A DNA stretch of 64,000 nucleotides, from positions 1-64,000 of the forward strand of contig CAJPVJ010000020.1 in NCBI GenBank assembly GCA_905397405.1, given 5' to 3'. Shown here one piece after another: positions 1 through 12,489 of the stretch. Made by a program: the position numbers and the translations under genes. The notes below the pieces were generated by a model. That model was given only the letters and a program-made list of their open reading frames with translations, ran no database searches and was not told the DNA's origin. The DNA comes from Oppiella nova (Eukaryota; Arthropoda; Arachnida; Sarcoptiformes; Oppiidae). Position 1 is the stretch's first letter. Each line of letters starts with the position of its first letter.

Positions 1-318
1 AATACAGGTAAGAGTGATTTCGGGGGCAAACAGACTGGCGTTGGAGTCAATGTCGGGTAAGTGTCTGTCCACTCATTACCAGACAATGAATCTAAGAAAT
101 GGTTGTCCCATTTTAGGCCATTCTTTCAAATGGATTTGAACAACAAGAAGGAGCCCCTGGGCTTCGGGGAACGGGCTCTCAATTTAGGCCTAAACGTGTT
201 GAACGGTTTGGTTCGGGTGAACATCCAGAGGGATGGCAACCGATTCACCGGCAAAAGGGGTCCAATACTTGTGGAGGTGGGCGGACACACCGTCTACAGC
301 AACGGCTACAAGAAGTAG
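1..318 (+). CDS. 3' end of an unrecognised small gene (two exons visible)
   Basis: The window opens inside an exon that reads in frame 1 to position 56, followed by a good donor (gtaagt from 57). A 60 bp intron ends in ttttag at 116, and the second exon runs 117-318, ending in TAG. The split codon joins cleanly as Gly. The visible C-terminal part, about 86 residues, is Gly-, Asn- and Val-rich, with a GVGVNVGPFFQ stretch across the junction and a basic end (SNGYKK). No cysteines, membrane segment or known domain are visible; the N-terminus lies outside the window. I do not recognise the family. It could be a secreted or structural Gly-rich protein, but nothing proves that. The stop is only 319 bp before the RBM19 start on the same strand. 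Confidence 0.55.
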
Positions 319-389
319 TCGCCACCACAGCGTGGGATCAATTAACAGACCTCTCAATAGATACTTAAGAAAGTTATGTAAAGTTTGCG

Positions 390-395
390 ATTAAA
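390..395 (+). terminator. candidate poly(A) signal of the first gene
   Basis: ATTAAA lies 72 bp after the stop codon at 318. A canonical AATAAA follows at 516-521 and is the alternative. Both precede the RBM19 start at 638, so the first transcript probably ends within this 320 bp gap. Confidence 0.35.
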
Positions 396-637
396 ATGAG
401 TCAAAAATAGCCCAAAGATGTCGCTCATAGCTAGCGATGAAACTCACGTGTAGTTTGTTTACCATAAAATGCCTTTAATTTTTTGAATTGACTTTTGCAC
501 TGAAAATGTGTGTAAAATAAATGCTATGTTTTTAACTATTAATTTTGACAATTAAATGACAATTACATGTGATTTGAATTCATTATTAACTTATTTTGTG
601 TGAAATAAACACCACTTTAACACTAAGTGTGCGGAAA

Positions 638-3600
638 ATGTCGCGAATTTTTATCCAAAATTTACCCAAAAATGTGAGTAAAAAAGCCTTAAGACATTTG
701 ACACCATAAGTCACGTGTTTTGCATGAGATTAATGATAATTGAATCAAATTTGTGGTCAATTGACAGATCAATGTCAACGAAATCCGGAAGCGATTTGAG
801 ACCAAAGGAGAGATAACTGACATTAATGTAAATCCCGGCAAACGGCACGCCATTATCGGCTATAAAGAGATCAGTTCAGCTCAAGAGGCCATCGATTACT
901 TCCATAAGACATATATCTTCACCAACAAAATCAATGTCCAATTGAGCGATGGTTTAGATAAGGGTTTTAAGAAATTCAGCAAAAATGAGCCGTCGATTGA
1001 GGACCAGAAGACCGACAGAGAGGTCGAGAAACGAGAGAAGAGGGCGAAGAAGAAGAAGGTGTTGACCGAAGAGTTGGATGAACTCCAGAATGACCCGGAA
1101 TTTGAGGAGTTTATGCGACTCCAGAGGAATATCGATTCAGGAAAAGGCAAACACATCTGGAGTAATGATATGGTTATCGCAGAAAATCCGGTCCAAAGTG
1201 TCGATAATGACGATGAAGTAGAGGTTAAAGAAGAGTCCGAAGGAGAGGCGGCTGAAGACACTGAGAAACCGACGAAGAATAAGAAGAAAAAGTTCGAGAA
1301 AAGTGGACACAAGAAGACTGCGCCCAAAGAAGTGCACGAATTTGTGGTCAAATTGAAAGGACTTCCGTATAAAGTGAAGAAGCGTCAGATCAAAGACTTT
1401 ATTGAACCCTTAAAAGCGTTGAGTCTTAGGTTACCGCCGAAGGTCAAGGGAATCGCTTACCTGTCGTTCCGGACGCAGAAGGAGTTGACACAAGTGATGG
1501 TCAAACACCGAGGCTTTATGGACGGCCATCGCATTGAGATAACCAGAATTGAGGCCAATAAACCGAAACAGTCGGCCAATACTACCGGTGCTAATAAAGC
1601 AGAGGCTAAGGAACCCAAATGGAAGTCCGCAGAGCCGGCGCCCGAAACTATCGGCGAATCCGGAAGAATATACGTCCGGAACCTGTCATATACATGTGAT
1701 GAGGCAGAGCTTCGGGAGCTGTTTGAGAGGTACGGCCAGCTCTCAGAATTTCATTTACCGATCGACTCCTACACGAAGAAACAAAAGGGCTTTGCGTTCG
1801 TGTCGTACGTATTCCCGGAGCACGCGGTCAAAGCGGTGGCAGAGTTGGATAAAACCGATTTCAGGGGACGACTCCTGCATCTGATTGCCGCCAAACCCAA
1901 GCCCGAAGATTTTGTGCCGCCATTTGTGGCCGAAAACGAGAAGTCTTCGTACAAGAAGTCGAAGCAAATGGAGAAGAAAAGTGAGGCTCAGAGCTCTCAC
2001 CAGTGGAACAGTCTGTTCATTGGCGCCAACGCCGTGGCCGACATTATGGCCAAGAAGTTTAATATCAAAAAGTCTGATCTGTTGGCCGACAGCAACTCTA
2101 AGGACAGCGTCGCCGTGCGGTTGGCATTAGGAGAGACACAGATTGTGAACGAAATGCGAGGGTTTTTGTTGGAAAATGGGGTCCATTTGAAGGCATTTGG
2201 CGAAACGGGCGGTGAGAGGAGTAAAACTGTTATTTTAGTCAAGAATTTACCGGCGAATACAAAGTCCGAAGAGATCCGAGCGCTGTTTGAAAAGTATGGA
2301 CTCGTTTTAAGAGTGATTTTACCGCCGAATGGAGTGACGGCTATCGTCGAGATGCAAGAGATTAACGAAGCGAAGTCGGCGTTCAATAAGTTGGCTTATA
2401 ATAACTTCAAGCACTTCCCGCTATACCTGGAGTGGGCGCCCAGTAATGTGTTTAGGGATCCGAGTGTTAAGAAATTGCTGCTTCTCTAGCTCCTTAACTT
2501 TCGAAATCTCTTCTCTCTATACCTTTCATTTGGCTTCTTATCCTTCTTATCTCTCCTTATATGACTTCTATTATTACTTCGCTTAAACCTATATCTCGGG
2601 GAAGAGGACACGACGTTATTCGTGAAGAATCTGCACTTTGATACCGTTGAGGAAGATTTTAGGAATCATTTCCAGAAATGCGGACAAATATATAGCGCTA
2701 ACATAGCCTACAAGAAGTCTGCAGATAAAGTCCTGTCAATGGGTTATGGATTCATTCAATTTGTTTATCAAAAATCTGCTCAAAAAGCCCTAAAAGAGTT
2801 GCAAAACTCAGTACTCGATGGACACACACTTGAACTCAAAATATCCAATAGGACTTCACAAACGTATAGATATTTGTTTTCTAATGAATTGAATTGTTTT
2901 TAATTTTTTTTCACTCTTTTATATCATAATATAGAAAACAAAAAACATATTCCGGAAGGAATTCAGATGAAAGACAATCTACGAAACAAACGGGAACTAA
3001 GATATGCGTTAAGAATATCCCATTCGAGGCTACGGTAGACGATATCAAAAAGCTTTTCAGGTGAATGTCATCTCTCTCTCTCTCTCGCCATAAGAAATCG
3101 AGTAACCATTACACGAATTTGCATGAAATGTCTATTGAGAACTGTCTAACCATTAAATTATTTGTTAGAAAAAACTTATTTTCTCGCTTTTCTGTGCGCT
3201 TATCTCTTATATAATGTATACTTTAATATAGTTTTTGTGCTGCAATTCGTGATTATTGAACGGATGATCGCATTAATGAGACCTAATGTTAAAAGCTTTT
3301 CAATACGTTTTTTGCTGTCAATTATGTGTTTTATTTGTTTCGTTACTCTTAAATGATTATTACCTTTTTTGTTGTTGTTTACGGCATTTGTTTCACAGTT
3401 TAATTCATTTTTTCTACTCATTTTCATGTTCAACAGCAGATTAAGACATGTATTTATTTATTAATTAATATTTATTTTTAAAACTATGTTTTCCAGTGTT
3501 TTCGGTGAACTCAAAGCCGTCAGACTTCCAAAGAAATTGTCACAAATCGGATCTTATCGAGGATTTGGTTTCGTGGACTTCGTAACCAAAACTGATGCAA

Positions 3601-4298
3601 AAGTATGTTCACAATCCGTGGCCAATGTTTGTCCCAACTATTCATTCACTAAAAACCTGTAAAATTTTTATTAAGGGCTTAATTTTAAGTCCGTTTTGTA
3701 GCATTAGAATCGGTTTCTCTATTTCAAACAGACTTGAGTCCATAGTTTTTAGTCTTGATTTTCTACGGTTCCCTCTATTCTTGTGTCGATATATTATGTA
3801 TGAAAAGTACAGTATTTTGAGATATAAAGCATTAGAATCGGTTTCTCTATTTCAAACAGACTTGAGTCCATAGTTTTTAGTCTTGATTTTCTACGGTTCC
3901 CTCTATTCTTGTGTCGATATATTATGTATGAAAAGTACAGTATTTTGAGATATATTTTGTTTTTTTCTCTACTTTTTTCATCACAACCACTCGTTTGCAG
4001 CGAGCGTTTGATGCCTTATGCCATTCCACTCACTTGTATGGCAGGCCATTAGCTCTGGAGTGGGCCCGAGATGCCGGCGATGACACGTCTGACACAGAAG
4101 CCCGACGTGTGGCCACCAAAACGGAGCGTTACTTTCAAAAAGGTATGACGTGTTTAGGGAGACTAAGCGGAGGGGTCTATGAGTTTTTGGAGATAATATT
4201 GTGCTCTGGAAAACAAAAATAGTTTGCACTGAAAGTTAATGAATCAAATAATACATGAGTTGTGAGTGAGGACTGAGAGGTTGTGTTGCGGCCAAACA

Positions 4299-4340
<42 letters not shown>

Positions 4341-5221
4341 CATAACATTAAAACTGATAGCACCGGGAGAGAGAGAATAAGTGCGTGCTCTGACCTATGC
4401 CTCCAATGAAGCATTAGAATCGGTTTCTCTATTTCAAACAGACTTGAGTCCATAGTTTTTAGTCTTGATTTTCTACGGTTCCCTCTATTCTTGTGTCGAT
4501 ATATTATGTATGAAAAGTACAGTATTTTGAGATATAATTTTTGTTTTTTCTCTACTTTTTTCATCACAACCACTCGTTTGCAGCGAGCGTTTGATGCCTT
4601 ATGCCATTCCACTCACTTGTATGGCAGGCCATTAGCTCTGGAGTGGGCTCGAGATGCCGGCGATGACACGTCTGACACAGAAGCCCGACGTGTGGCCACC
4701 AAAACGGAGCGTTACTTTCAAAAAGGTATGACGTGTTTAGGGAGACTATGCGGAGGGGTCTATGAGTTTTTGGAGATAATATTGTGCTCTGGAAAACAAA
4801 AATAGTTTGCACTGAAAGTTAATGAATCAAATAATACATGAGTTGTGAGTGAGAGCGAGTGAGGGCTGAGAGGTTGTGTTGCGGCCAAACAGTTGGAGAG
4901 AGAGAGAGAGAGAGAGAAGCATAACATTAAAACTGATAGCACCGGGAGAGAGAGAATAAGTGCGTGCTCTGACCTATGCCTCCAATGGCTCTCTCAGTGC
5001 GTATGAAATGCCAAAAACAGTCGCTTTTCAGTCGACTGCACCCAAAACTGGAAGAGCTGTCATCAACAGATGCACGGCTGCGGCGCTCAAGAGCTGCCGA
5101 ATTGTGTATTGGGTTTTGAAACAAAAGTCCATTTATTGGTAGTAAATGGCTGTGAGTTTAGGAAAACGAAACACAAAGTTTTGCGCTTAAAATATTGAAT
5201 ACATTTTACATAAAATAATAG

Positions 5222-5256
<35 letters not shown>

Positions 5257-5661
5257 CGCTCTCTCGACGGACGAGAGAGAAGTCCGTGTAATGTATTGCC
5301 TGGAAATATATTCAATTGGTAGCAGCGGTAGGACTGGGCTGTTGGGCGCGTTTGGTTGCCGACCCCTGACTGCTAGTGCGGTGCAGTTTAATTGAGATTT
5401 GGGAGTGATTCCCATTGATTCCCCATTCATTCACTGTAGTCCTTGTATGCACTCCGAGACCTCTCCCGGAGCGCTACAACCAGTCTATCTATGTTTACAT
5501 GACATGTACCACACAATCGAAAAAAGGACAGCTATTTATATGCAGATTACCACAGACTCCATCATCTCCAGCACAACCAGTGCCTCAGCCTTTCACTTGT
5601 ACTGCACTTCCACTCATACACTCGCTGTCAGTACCGGAGTATACGTTTTTTAAACTATATT

Positions 5662-5701
<40 letters not shown>

Positions 5702-7575
5702 ACAGACAGGTTGGAAGTGTGTATGTGTTTCTGGCGAGGGGTTGGATGCTGAGGGGGTTGGCATCAGATCTGCTGCATCATTGATTGCATTGCATGTCAA
5801 GAGTTTGCAGTAGAGCTCACTTCAGCGGTGAATAGGCCTAACACTACCAGACCTACTGTTCAGATCCTAACACACACTGGAGTTTCAATGCCTGAATGAC
5901 TGAATGAATTTGCATTTTTGTAAAGCTTTCTCTGTGTATATCTCTCTCCCGTATATGTGTTCCCCTTTGGACTCTATTGGTTGGTGTGAGCTTTGACTCA
6001 CATTTTGCACATTACTCGAGGGATTCCGATTCGATCCCATTCTGCATCACTTATAGCATCAGTCCGTATATCTGTATGACATGTATCACAATCTCTTAGT
6101 TTCACATTATTTGCAATGATTGCAATCCAAACAATACTCTATTCGTAAGCATCACTTCATAGCATAGATTTTCTCCATATACTGGGTCTCTCCCATTGAC
6201 AAACACTTTAGACATAATACTCTTGTTTTCTAAATCCATTGTATTTGCACTGAAATTCAGGTTGAGGTCTGACTGACAAGAATATTCTCGTGTTGTGTTA
6301 ATTTAATTATTACATAATTTAATTTTACGTAAGATATGTAATTGGTTTTTGAATTTTAAAAGGGTTTCCAGTTTTCAAGTGTTTCGCCAGACCTTTAGTC
6401 TCCTATTTATGAATACTTTGTCATTGAATTGATTTTATAATTTTATTTTATTCTATAAGTTCGTGAATCGTTAAATATTTAATGAGTGTTACTGTCATCT
6501 GATAGTTATATTAATTTATTTTCGCTATTTTTGATGTCAATTCTCATTCATATGCTGACAATTGCTTTCTTATTATTATTTATTATTATTCTGAAAAAAG
6601 TTTAATAATTTATTAGCATTTTGTATACAAAATGTTATTCAACTCCTCCTTCGCACACGTATAATAATAATAATAATATAAATTATTTGATATTTTATTT
6701 TTTTGTTGAATTCGTTTTTGCAGAATATTCCGTGAATTTTGTGTCTATTTTAGTGCTTTAATTATTTAGTTTCTCTCGTATTTATTAGATGTTTTGTGTT
6801 TTAATTAATAAATAATTACAATGAAATCAATTCGTTTCATCGATTAATGTTTAAAATATACACTCAGAATATTATAGGATTTTATTTTCTACAGAATTTA
6901 TGTTCATTTGAAATGTATTTGAGAGATAAGTCGCTAATATTGAGCACTCCTTTTGTGGAAATATCAAATTCCTCGAGTTTTGTCTAAATTTTTACAGATA
7001 ACAATAATTCTTGAAAAAAATGTTTCAAAAATATATTCCCGTATTATTGCTGTAGTGTAGCGTATATATGGTGCACAGAATGAGAGTGGCATTCAATACG
7101 ATATCTCCACTCGTCATCGCTTTTAATTCTTGTGAATAAACTGATGACTCTCTAAATCCGACGGGAAATGGGATTACTTTGAAAATGTTTTCAATACATA
7201 TATACTCTTATACACACATACTGTCGACTGTTATATAAGTTTTGGCTAAAATTTTTAAAGAGTCGGAGAGAAACTTCCGAATGGTTTTAGAGTTTAGTTG
7301 TGGAGTTAGTGTTGAATTTCTGATGTGTTTTGTTATGTCGTGTGTGTTGTGAATGCGAGGCAAAGCTTTTATTTTTTGTATTTTATTTTACTTTTTTGTG
7401 TTTTTTCTCTCGATTTAAAGTAACAAAATATTGACACGAATTGCAAAATCAAATATCAAATTGAAATCAGATTTTCTCGGGGAAGTATTTATACTAAATT
7501 TGGAAACAGCAAAGTTTGTTTTATAAATATTTGATTTCCACAGTAATGTTATGTAGAATTTGGTTCACAAACATT

Positions 7576-7610
<35 letters not shown>

Positions 7611-9919
7611 TTAAGTCACTATTCTTTTCTCTCCTCTCCTCTACTGTTTAAACTATTCTCTAATTTTTATTATTTTCATTGAAATGTGTGTTTTTTGTTT
7701 GACTGTATATATCAAAGTGAGAGTCAGTGGTATAGCGCTCGGGAGTGAGTGATTCATGTGAAGCGATCCTCTCAGCCCTCAAATCGAAATTCTTTCGCTT
7801 TTTTGCCGAAAAAAGTTTTTGTATTTTATTTTATTCGTATCACTCGTTCACTCATTCATTCAGTCATTGCATTCTCTGTTGTATTCTCTACTCTATTCCT
7901 GACTGAATGTCTGCTCTATCTATGCATCACTAACTTTGCGCACTAACTATTGCACCCGTATTGCCAAACGATGGCTAACCAGTGCCATCAGAGTGTGTAC
8001 AGTATATGCAGCGGTGGTGTGTGTGTTGGAAAGGGATGTCTATGGCAATGTTGGTTGTCAAGGGACACATTTGGCATTTTCTGGTGCAGCGCCTTTTAAT
8101 TCCTTTTCTGTTCTGCTGACTATAGCACTGAACTACTGGTGTCAAAGTCAAAACTCATCCAACCTGTGCCTGACTTATGCCATTCACTGAGAGAGACATC
8201 GCAGAGAGAGAGAGAGAGACAGAGATTGCAGAGAGAGAGATTGCAGAGAGAGAGAGAGAGAGAGAGACATTGCAGAGAGAGAGAGAGAGGCTGTGCTACT
8301 GTGAGCTCTAACATAGATTAAGATATTATGTGAAATAAGATATGAGACACTTCTCATTCATTTTCTGCACTAAAACTTTTCTGCTCTAAAACTATTGTGT
8401 CTCTCATTTAGTGCTGGAAATTGAGAGCAAAAATAGAAAAAAGAGTGGAAAACTCGAGACATTTTTCAGTTACACTAATAATATATTTTGGGAAATAAAA
8501 TATTCTTTACGTTCAGAGAATCTCTTGTATAAGAAATGGGATCTAATTCCTATATTTTGCGGAATATCTCTCATCAGAAGTTTAGCTACTTTTTCATTGC
8601 GTGTGTATTTGGTTCGGCTACTGAAGAGTATAGATATTTCACGACTTTAATAGCAGTGGCACTGGTAGGTAGAAGTGGTGTGATGTCAGTGTATGTTCAG
8701 TGACCGTTGAATAGAGAAATAGATAACTCGTGGGAAAAAGCATTCATCCCTTGAATGTGATGCTCACCAGTGCTCACACATTACACAACATATACACTCG
8801 ACTCCACTCTATCGCTATACATGTCTTAGGGAAAGCCATCACAAGAAATTGTTTTACACTCCTTTCCACCCGAACCGACACTTATTAAGATATTCTAATC
8901 ATTAAACTGGTCGACGATTTCTTGTGACAACTCTTTTCATAACAATTTTTTGCTGTCATAGACTCAGGAGTCTGTGACTCCAGAAGTAGCGAAACAACTG
9001 GTTTTGTAGTCACAAAATGTGCTGTAATTTAGTTTTGAGGCTTAGTTTTTTCGGTATACACAGAGAGCTTCTCCTCATTTGCACTGTTAGATCACCTATT
9101 TTTGTACTCCAAATGCCACGAATTTGCTTTGAATTATTGTTTCAAATTGCTCTCAACTCGCACTTAATGCCCTATTCTTCGAAAGAGGCCATCCATGCCT
9201 TTTTCCATACCATTCCCGATGTACTTTTGCCATACATTTCTCGCACAGACATCTGCTCTTCATAGCCAACTAACTCTTCGTATGTTTTTCTTACTTAATG
9301 GCAGAATATTTGCGAGAAATATATTATAAAACATATTATTTCTAAATGAGAATAACACTGGAAGTGAACTCAAAAATGAATTTCTTTCAAAAAACATTTT
9401 CTCTAATGTCTTAAAATTAATGATATTCTCGACTCTCGTATTAAGAAGTTTGATATTATATGATAACATTTAGCATTTACTGTGTTCATTGTGCGTCCAT
9501 TATATTCAGCAAATGATTTTTGTATTTTATTTCAGAAAATGATTAAAATTTTAATAGTTTTTAGTTTTTAATTTAATTTTAATACATGAATTCAAAAAAA
9601 CGAAATTAATTTATCACAGAATTTGTTGTTTCATTTGAACGCGAATTATACTCTCTGTTGAAAATGTTAGTCGTTTTTCGTCTCTCTTTTCTTTTAATTA
9701 TTATTAATGAAGTTTAGGATTACATACGAAATGCAAAACTGAATGCGTTTTTATGAATAAACCGCACAGAAAAAGGTATATACGGCTGAGTATTACGCAT
9801 ATGTATTTTTCTGGTGGGGATAGTATACTATGTAATAGTTTTTTGCAGCAAATTTTTGGTTTAATTTTTGGTTGAATTACTTGATTCAGTGCCGACTTTG
9901 AGAAAAAAGTCTTTGAAGC

Positions 9920-9961
<42 letters not shown>

Positions 9962-10638
9962 CACAGACATCTGCTCTTCATAGCCAACTAACTCTTCGTA
10001 TGTTTTTCTTACTTAATGGCAGAATATTTGCGAGAAATATATTATAAAACATATTATTTCTAAATGAGAATAACACTGGAAGTGAACTCAAAAATGAATT
10101 TCTTTCAAAAAACATTTTCTCTAATGTCTTAAAATTAATGATATTCTCGACTCTCGTATTAAGAAGTTTGATATTATATGATAACATTTAGCATTTACAG
10201 TGCTCATTGTGCGTCCATTATATTCAGCAAATGATTTTTGTATTTTATTTCAGAAAATGATTAAAATTTTAATAGTTTTTAGTTTGTAATTTAATTTTAA
10301 TACATGAATTCAAAAAAAACGAAATTAATTTATCACAGAATTTGTTGTTTCATTTAAACGCGAATTATACTCTCTGTTGAAAATGTTAGTCGTTTTTCGT
10401 CTCTCTTTTCTTTTAATTATTATTAATGAAGTTTAGGATTACATACGAAATGCAAAACTGAATGTGTTTTTATGAATAAACCGCACAGAAAAAGGTATAT
10501 ACGGCTGAGTATTACGGATATGTATTTTTCTGGTGGAGATAGTATACTATGTAGTAGTTTTTTGCAGCAAATTTTTGGTTTAATTTTTGGTTGAATTACT
10601 TGATTCAGTGCCGACTTTGAGAAAAAAGTCTTTGAAGC

Positions 10639-10678
<40 letters not shown>

Positions 10679-12453
10679 AGAGAGACATACGGAGAGAGAG
10701 AGAGAGAAAAGATTTTGTTGAATTGAGTTGTAAAAAGTTTTTTGCGATAGAGATTGAAATGTGTAGACCAAGCGTTGAATAGGAATTATTTTTTTGTTTA
10801 AATTTAGGTAAAAATATATATCATATAATATACGATGAGTTGATCTCTCTATTTTCAAAAAAGTCTTTGTGTGTCATAAAACGTACGGCGCTATGGATGT
10901 GGTGGTGCTGTTTGGCGTAGAGTATAGTAATTGTGAATCAAACGCGAAAATTGTTGAATGCATTCATCCATTTTAATCATTGGATGCGACAGTGAGAACC
11001 GGCACCGGTAACAAAAAATTACATACCTGTGTGTGTGTACCTATACGTAAATGACAGACTACAGTGGCCATACATGCATATTGCAGTGATACCTGTGCGT
11101 TTTTTAACGCTTAAAAATGATAGGGAATGGAGTGGCAGAAGTTGCGCTGACACTACACCTCTGACCTTAGGATGTCTTTTAGGCTATACTTTAGTGATTT
11201 AAATCATGACTTCATCGCTATTTGCGGAGACTTTTTGTAGTGCCGTTTGTATGGCATTTCATATTCAATAAAACAGTAACAAAAAATTACATACCTGTGT
11301 GTGTGTACCTATACGTAAATGACAGACTACAGTGGCCATACATGCATATTGCAGTGATACCTGTGCGTTTTTTAACGCTTAAAAATGATAGGGAATGGAG
11401 ACTGTGATGTGGAGACTGGAATCCTACAGAAAATCCGATATGAAATCACTAAATTTAGTACTGAAGTAGCGATAAACGCCTCTGAAAAACATCACGGCAA
11501 ACATACCGTAAAGTATAAGTTATTTTGACCAGAAATACATTCAGAGTATCGATTGTATGCTAGAGAATAGGCACTGAATTAGGAGAAAAAGATAATATAT
11601 TTCTTCAATGAAACGATTGTTCGTATGAATTGTATTCCCGATTCTCAATGTTTACCATTTGGTGGTCTATTGTTGCGATTATATAATACCAGTAATATAG
11701 TAGTGATTGTGTGTTTCGGTATCTCTTAAGCCAAAGTTGATTGTACTCATTATAGCCTTATATGAGCACTTGTTTTGAGTCCAATGTTTTGGGAAGCGAG
11801 TGAATGAATTGAGTGGAGTTTTAGAAATGTATTTTTTATAACTTATATTTATTGTATTTACAATTAAAATATAGGCAAATGTTATGAGAAAAAATCATTG
11901 TATGAATGCCAGAGTGAATGGTCGATGAGAGGAGACAAACAGTAATAATAATTTTTTTCGTATAAAATATCTCTCATCTTATGGTTAAAGCATTGAAAGA
12001 GATATTTGATTGAAGAGAGAGAAGTGGTGCCAGTCTTTCATCTCATGCCACAGTCTCTCCGCATATTACGAGAGAATAAATAATAAAATATGAACAAAAG
12101 ACTCATATAAAAGCTTTTACAAACGTATTTAACCAACGTTTTTTGAGTCTCTACTAACGCAAAAACCGACTTTTGCCTGCCTGCGGCAGGATTTATACCT
12201 ACTCTAGAGAGAGAGCCGAGAAATAAGTTTTTGATATTCACTTGATTTTAGCATTTCGTGTACGAGTTGTTGTCTGTATTTCTCATATGACTTATGTTTT
12301 ACAAGTCATGGTGTGGTGTTTAGTGCCGACTCATCTCTCTCTCCCGAGAAATAAGTTTTTGATATTCACTTGATTTTAGCATTTCGTGTACGAGTTGTTG
12401 TCTGTATTTCTCATATGACTTATGTTTTACAAGTCATGGTGTGGTGTTTAGTG

Positions 12454-12489
<36 letters not shown>

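Larger units (their letters stand above)
3828..4987 (+). repeat. 582 bp tandem duplication carrying an RBM19 exon
   Basis: The first copy is about 3828-4409 and the second about 4410-4987. Each holds the 127 bp unit, the intron end, the 142 bp coding exon, its donor, a GA tract (4303-4338 and 4895-4918) and the following intron. The copies differ by a few substitutions, the GA-tract length and a short indel after it. Near-identity in intron sequence means either a very recent event or two alleles assembled in tandem. Confidence 0.9.

Noticed and set aside
896-1351. 151-codon open frame on the - strand
   Set aside because: Shadow of the RBM19 charged linker; its Ser/Phe-rich translation comes from antisense Lys/Glu codons.
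942-2489. RBM19 treated as an intronless gene ending at 2489
   Set aside because: RRM5, RRM6 and the family C-terminus follow in matching phases downstream, and RRM1 starts upstream at 638.
9260-10187. Two identical 69-codon open frames on the - strand as a duplicated gene
   Set aside because: They lie inside the 718 bp tandem duplication, are AT-rich and resemble no protein; identity reflects the duplication, not selection.
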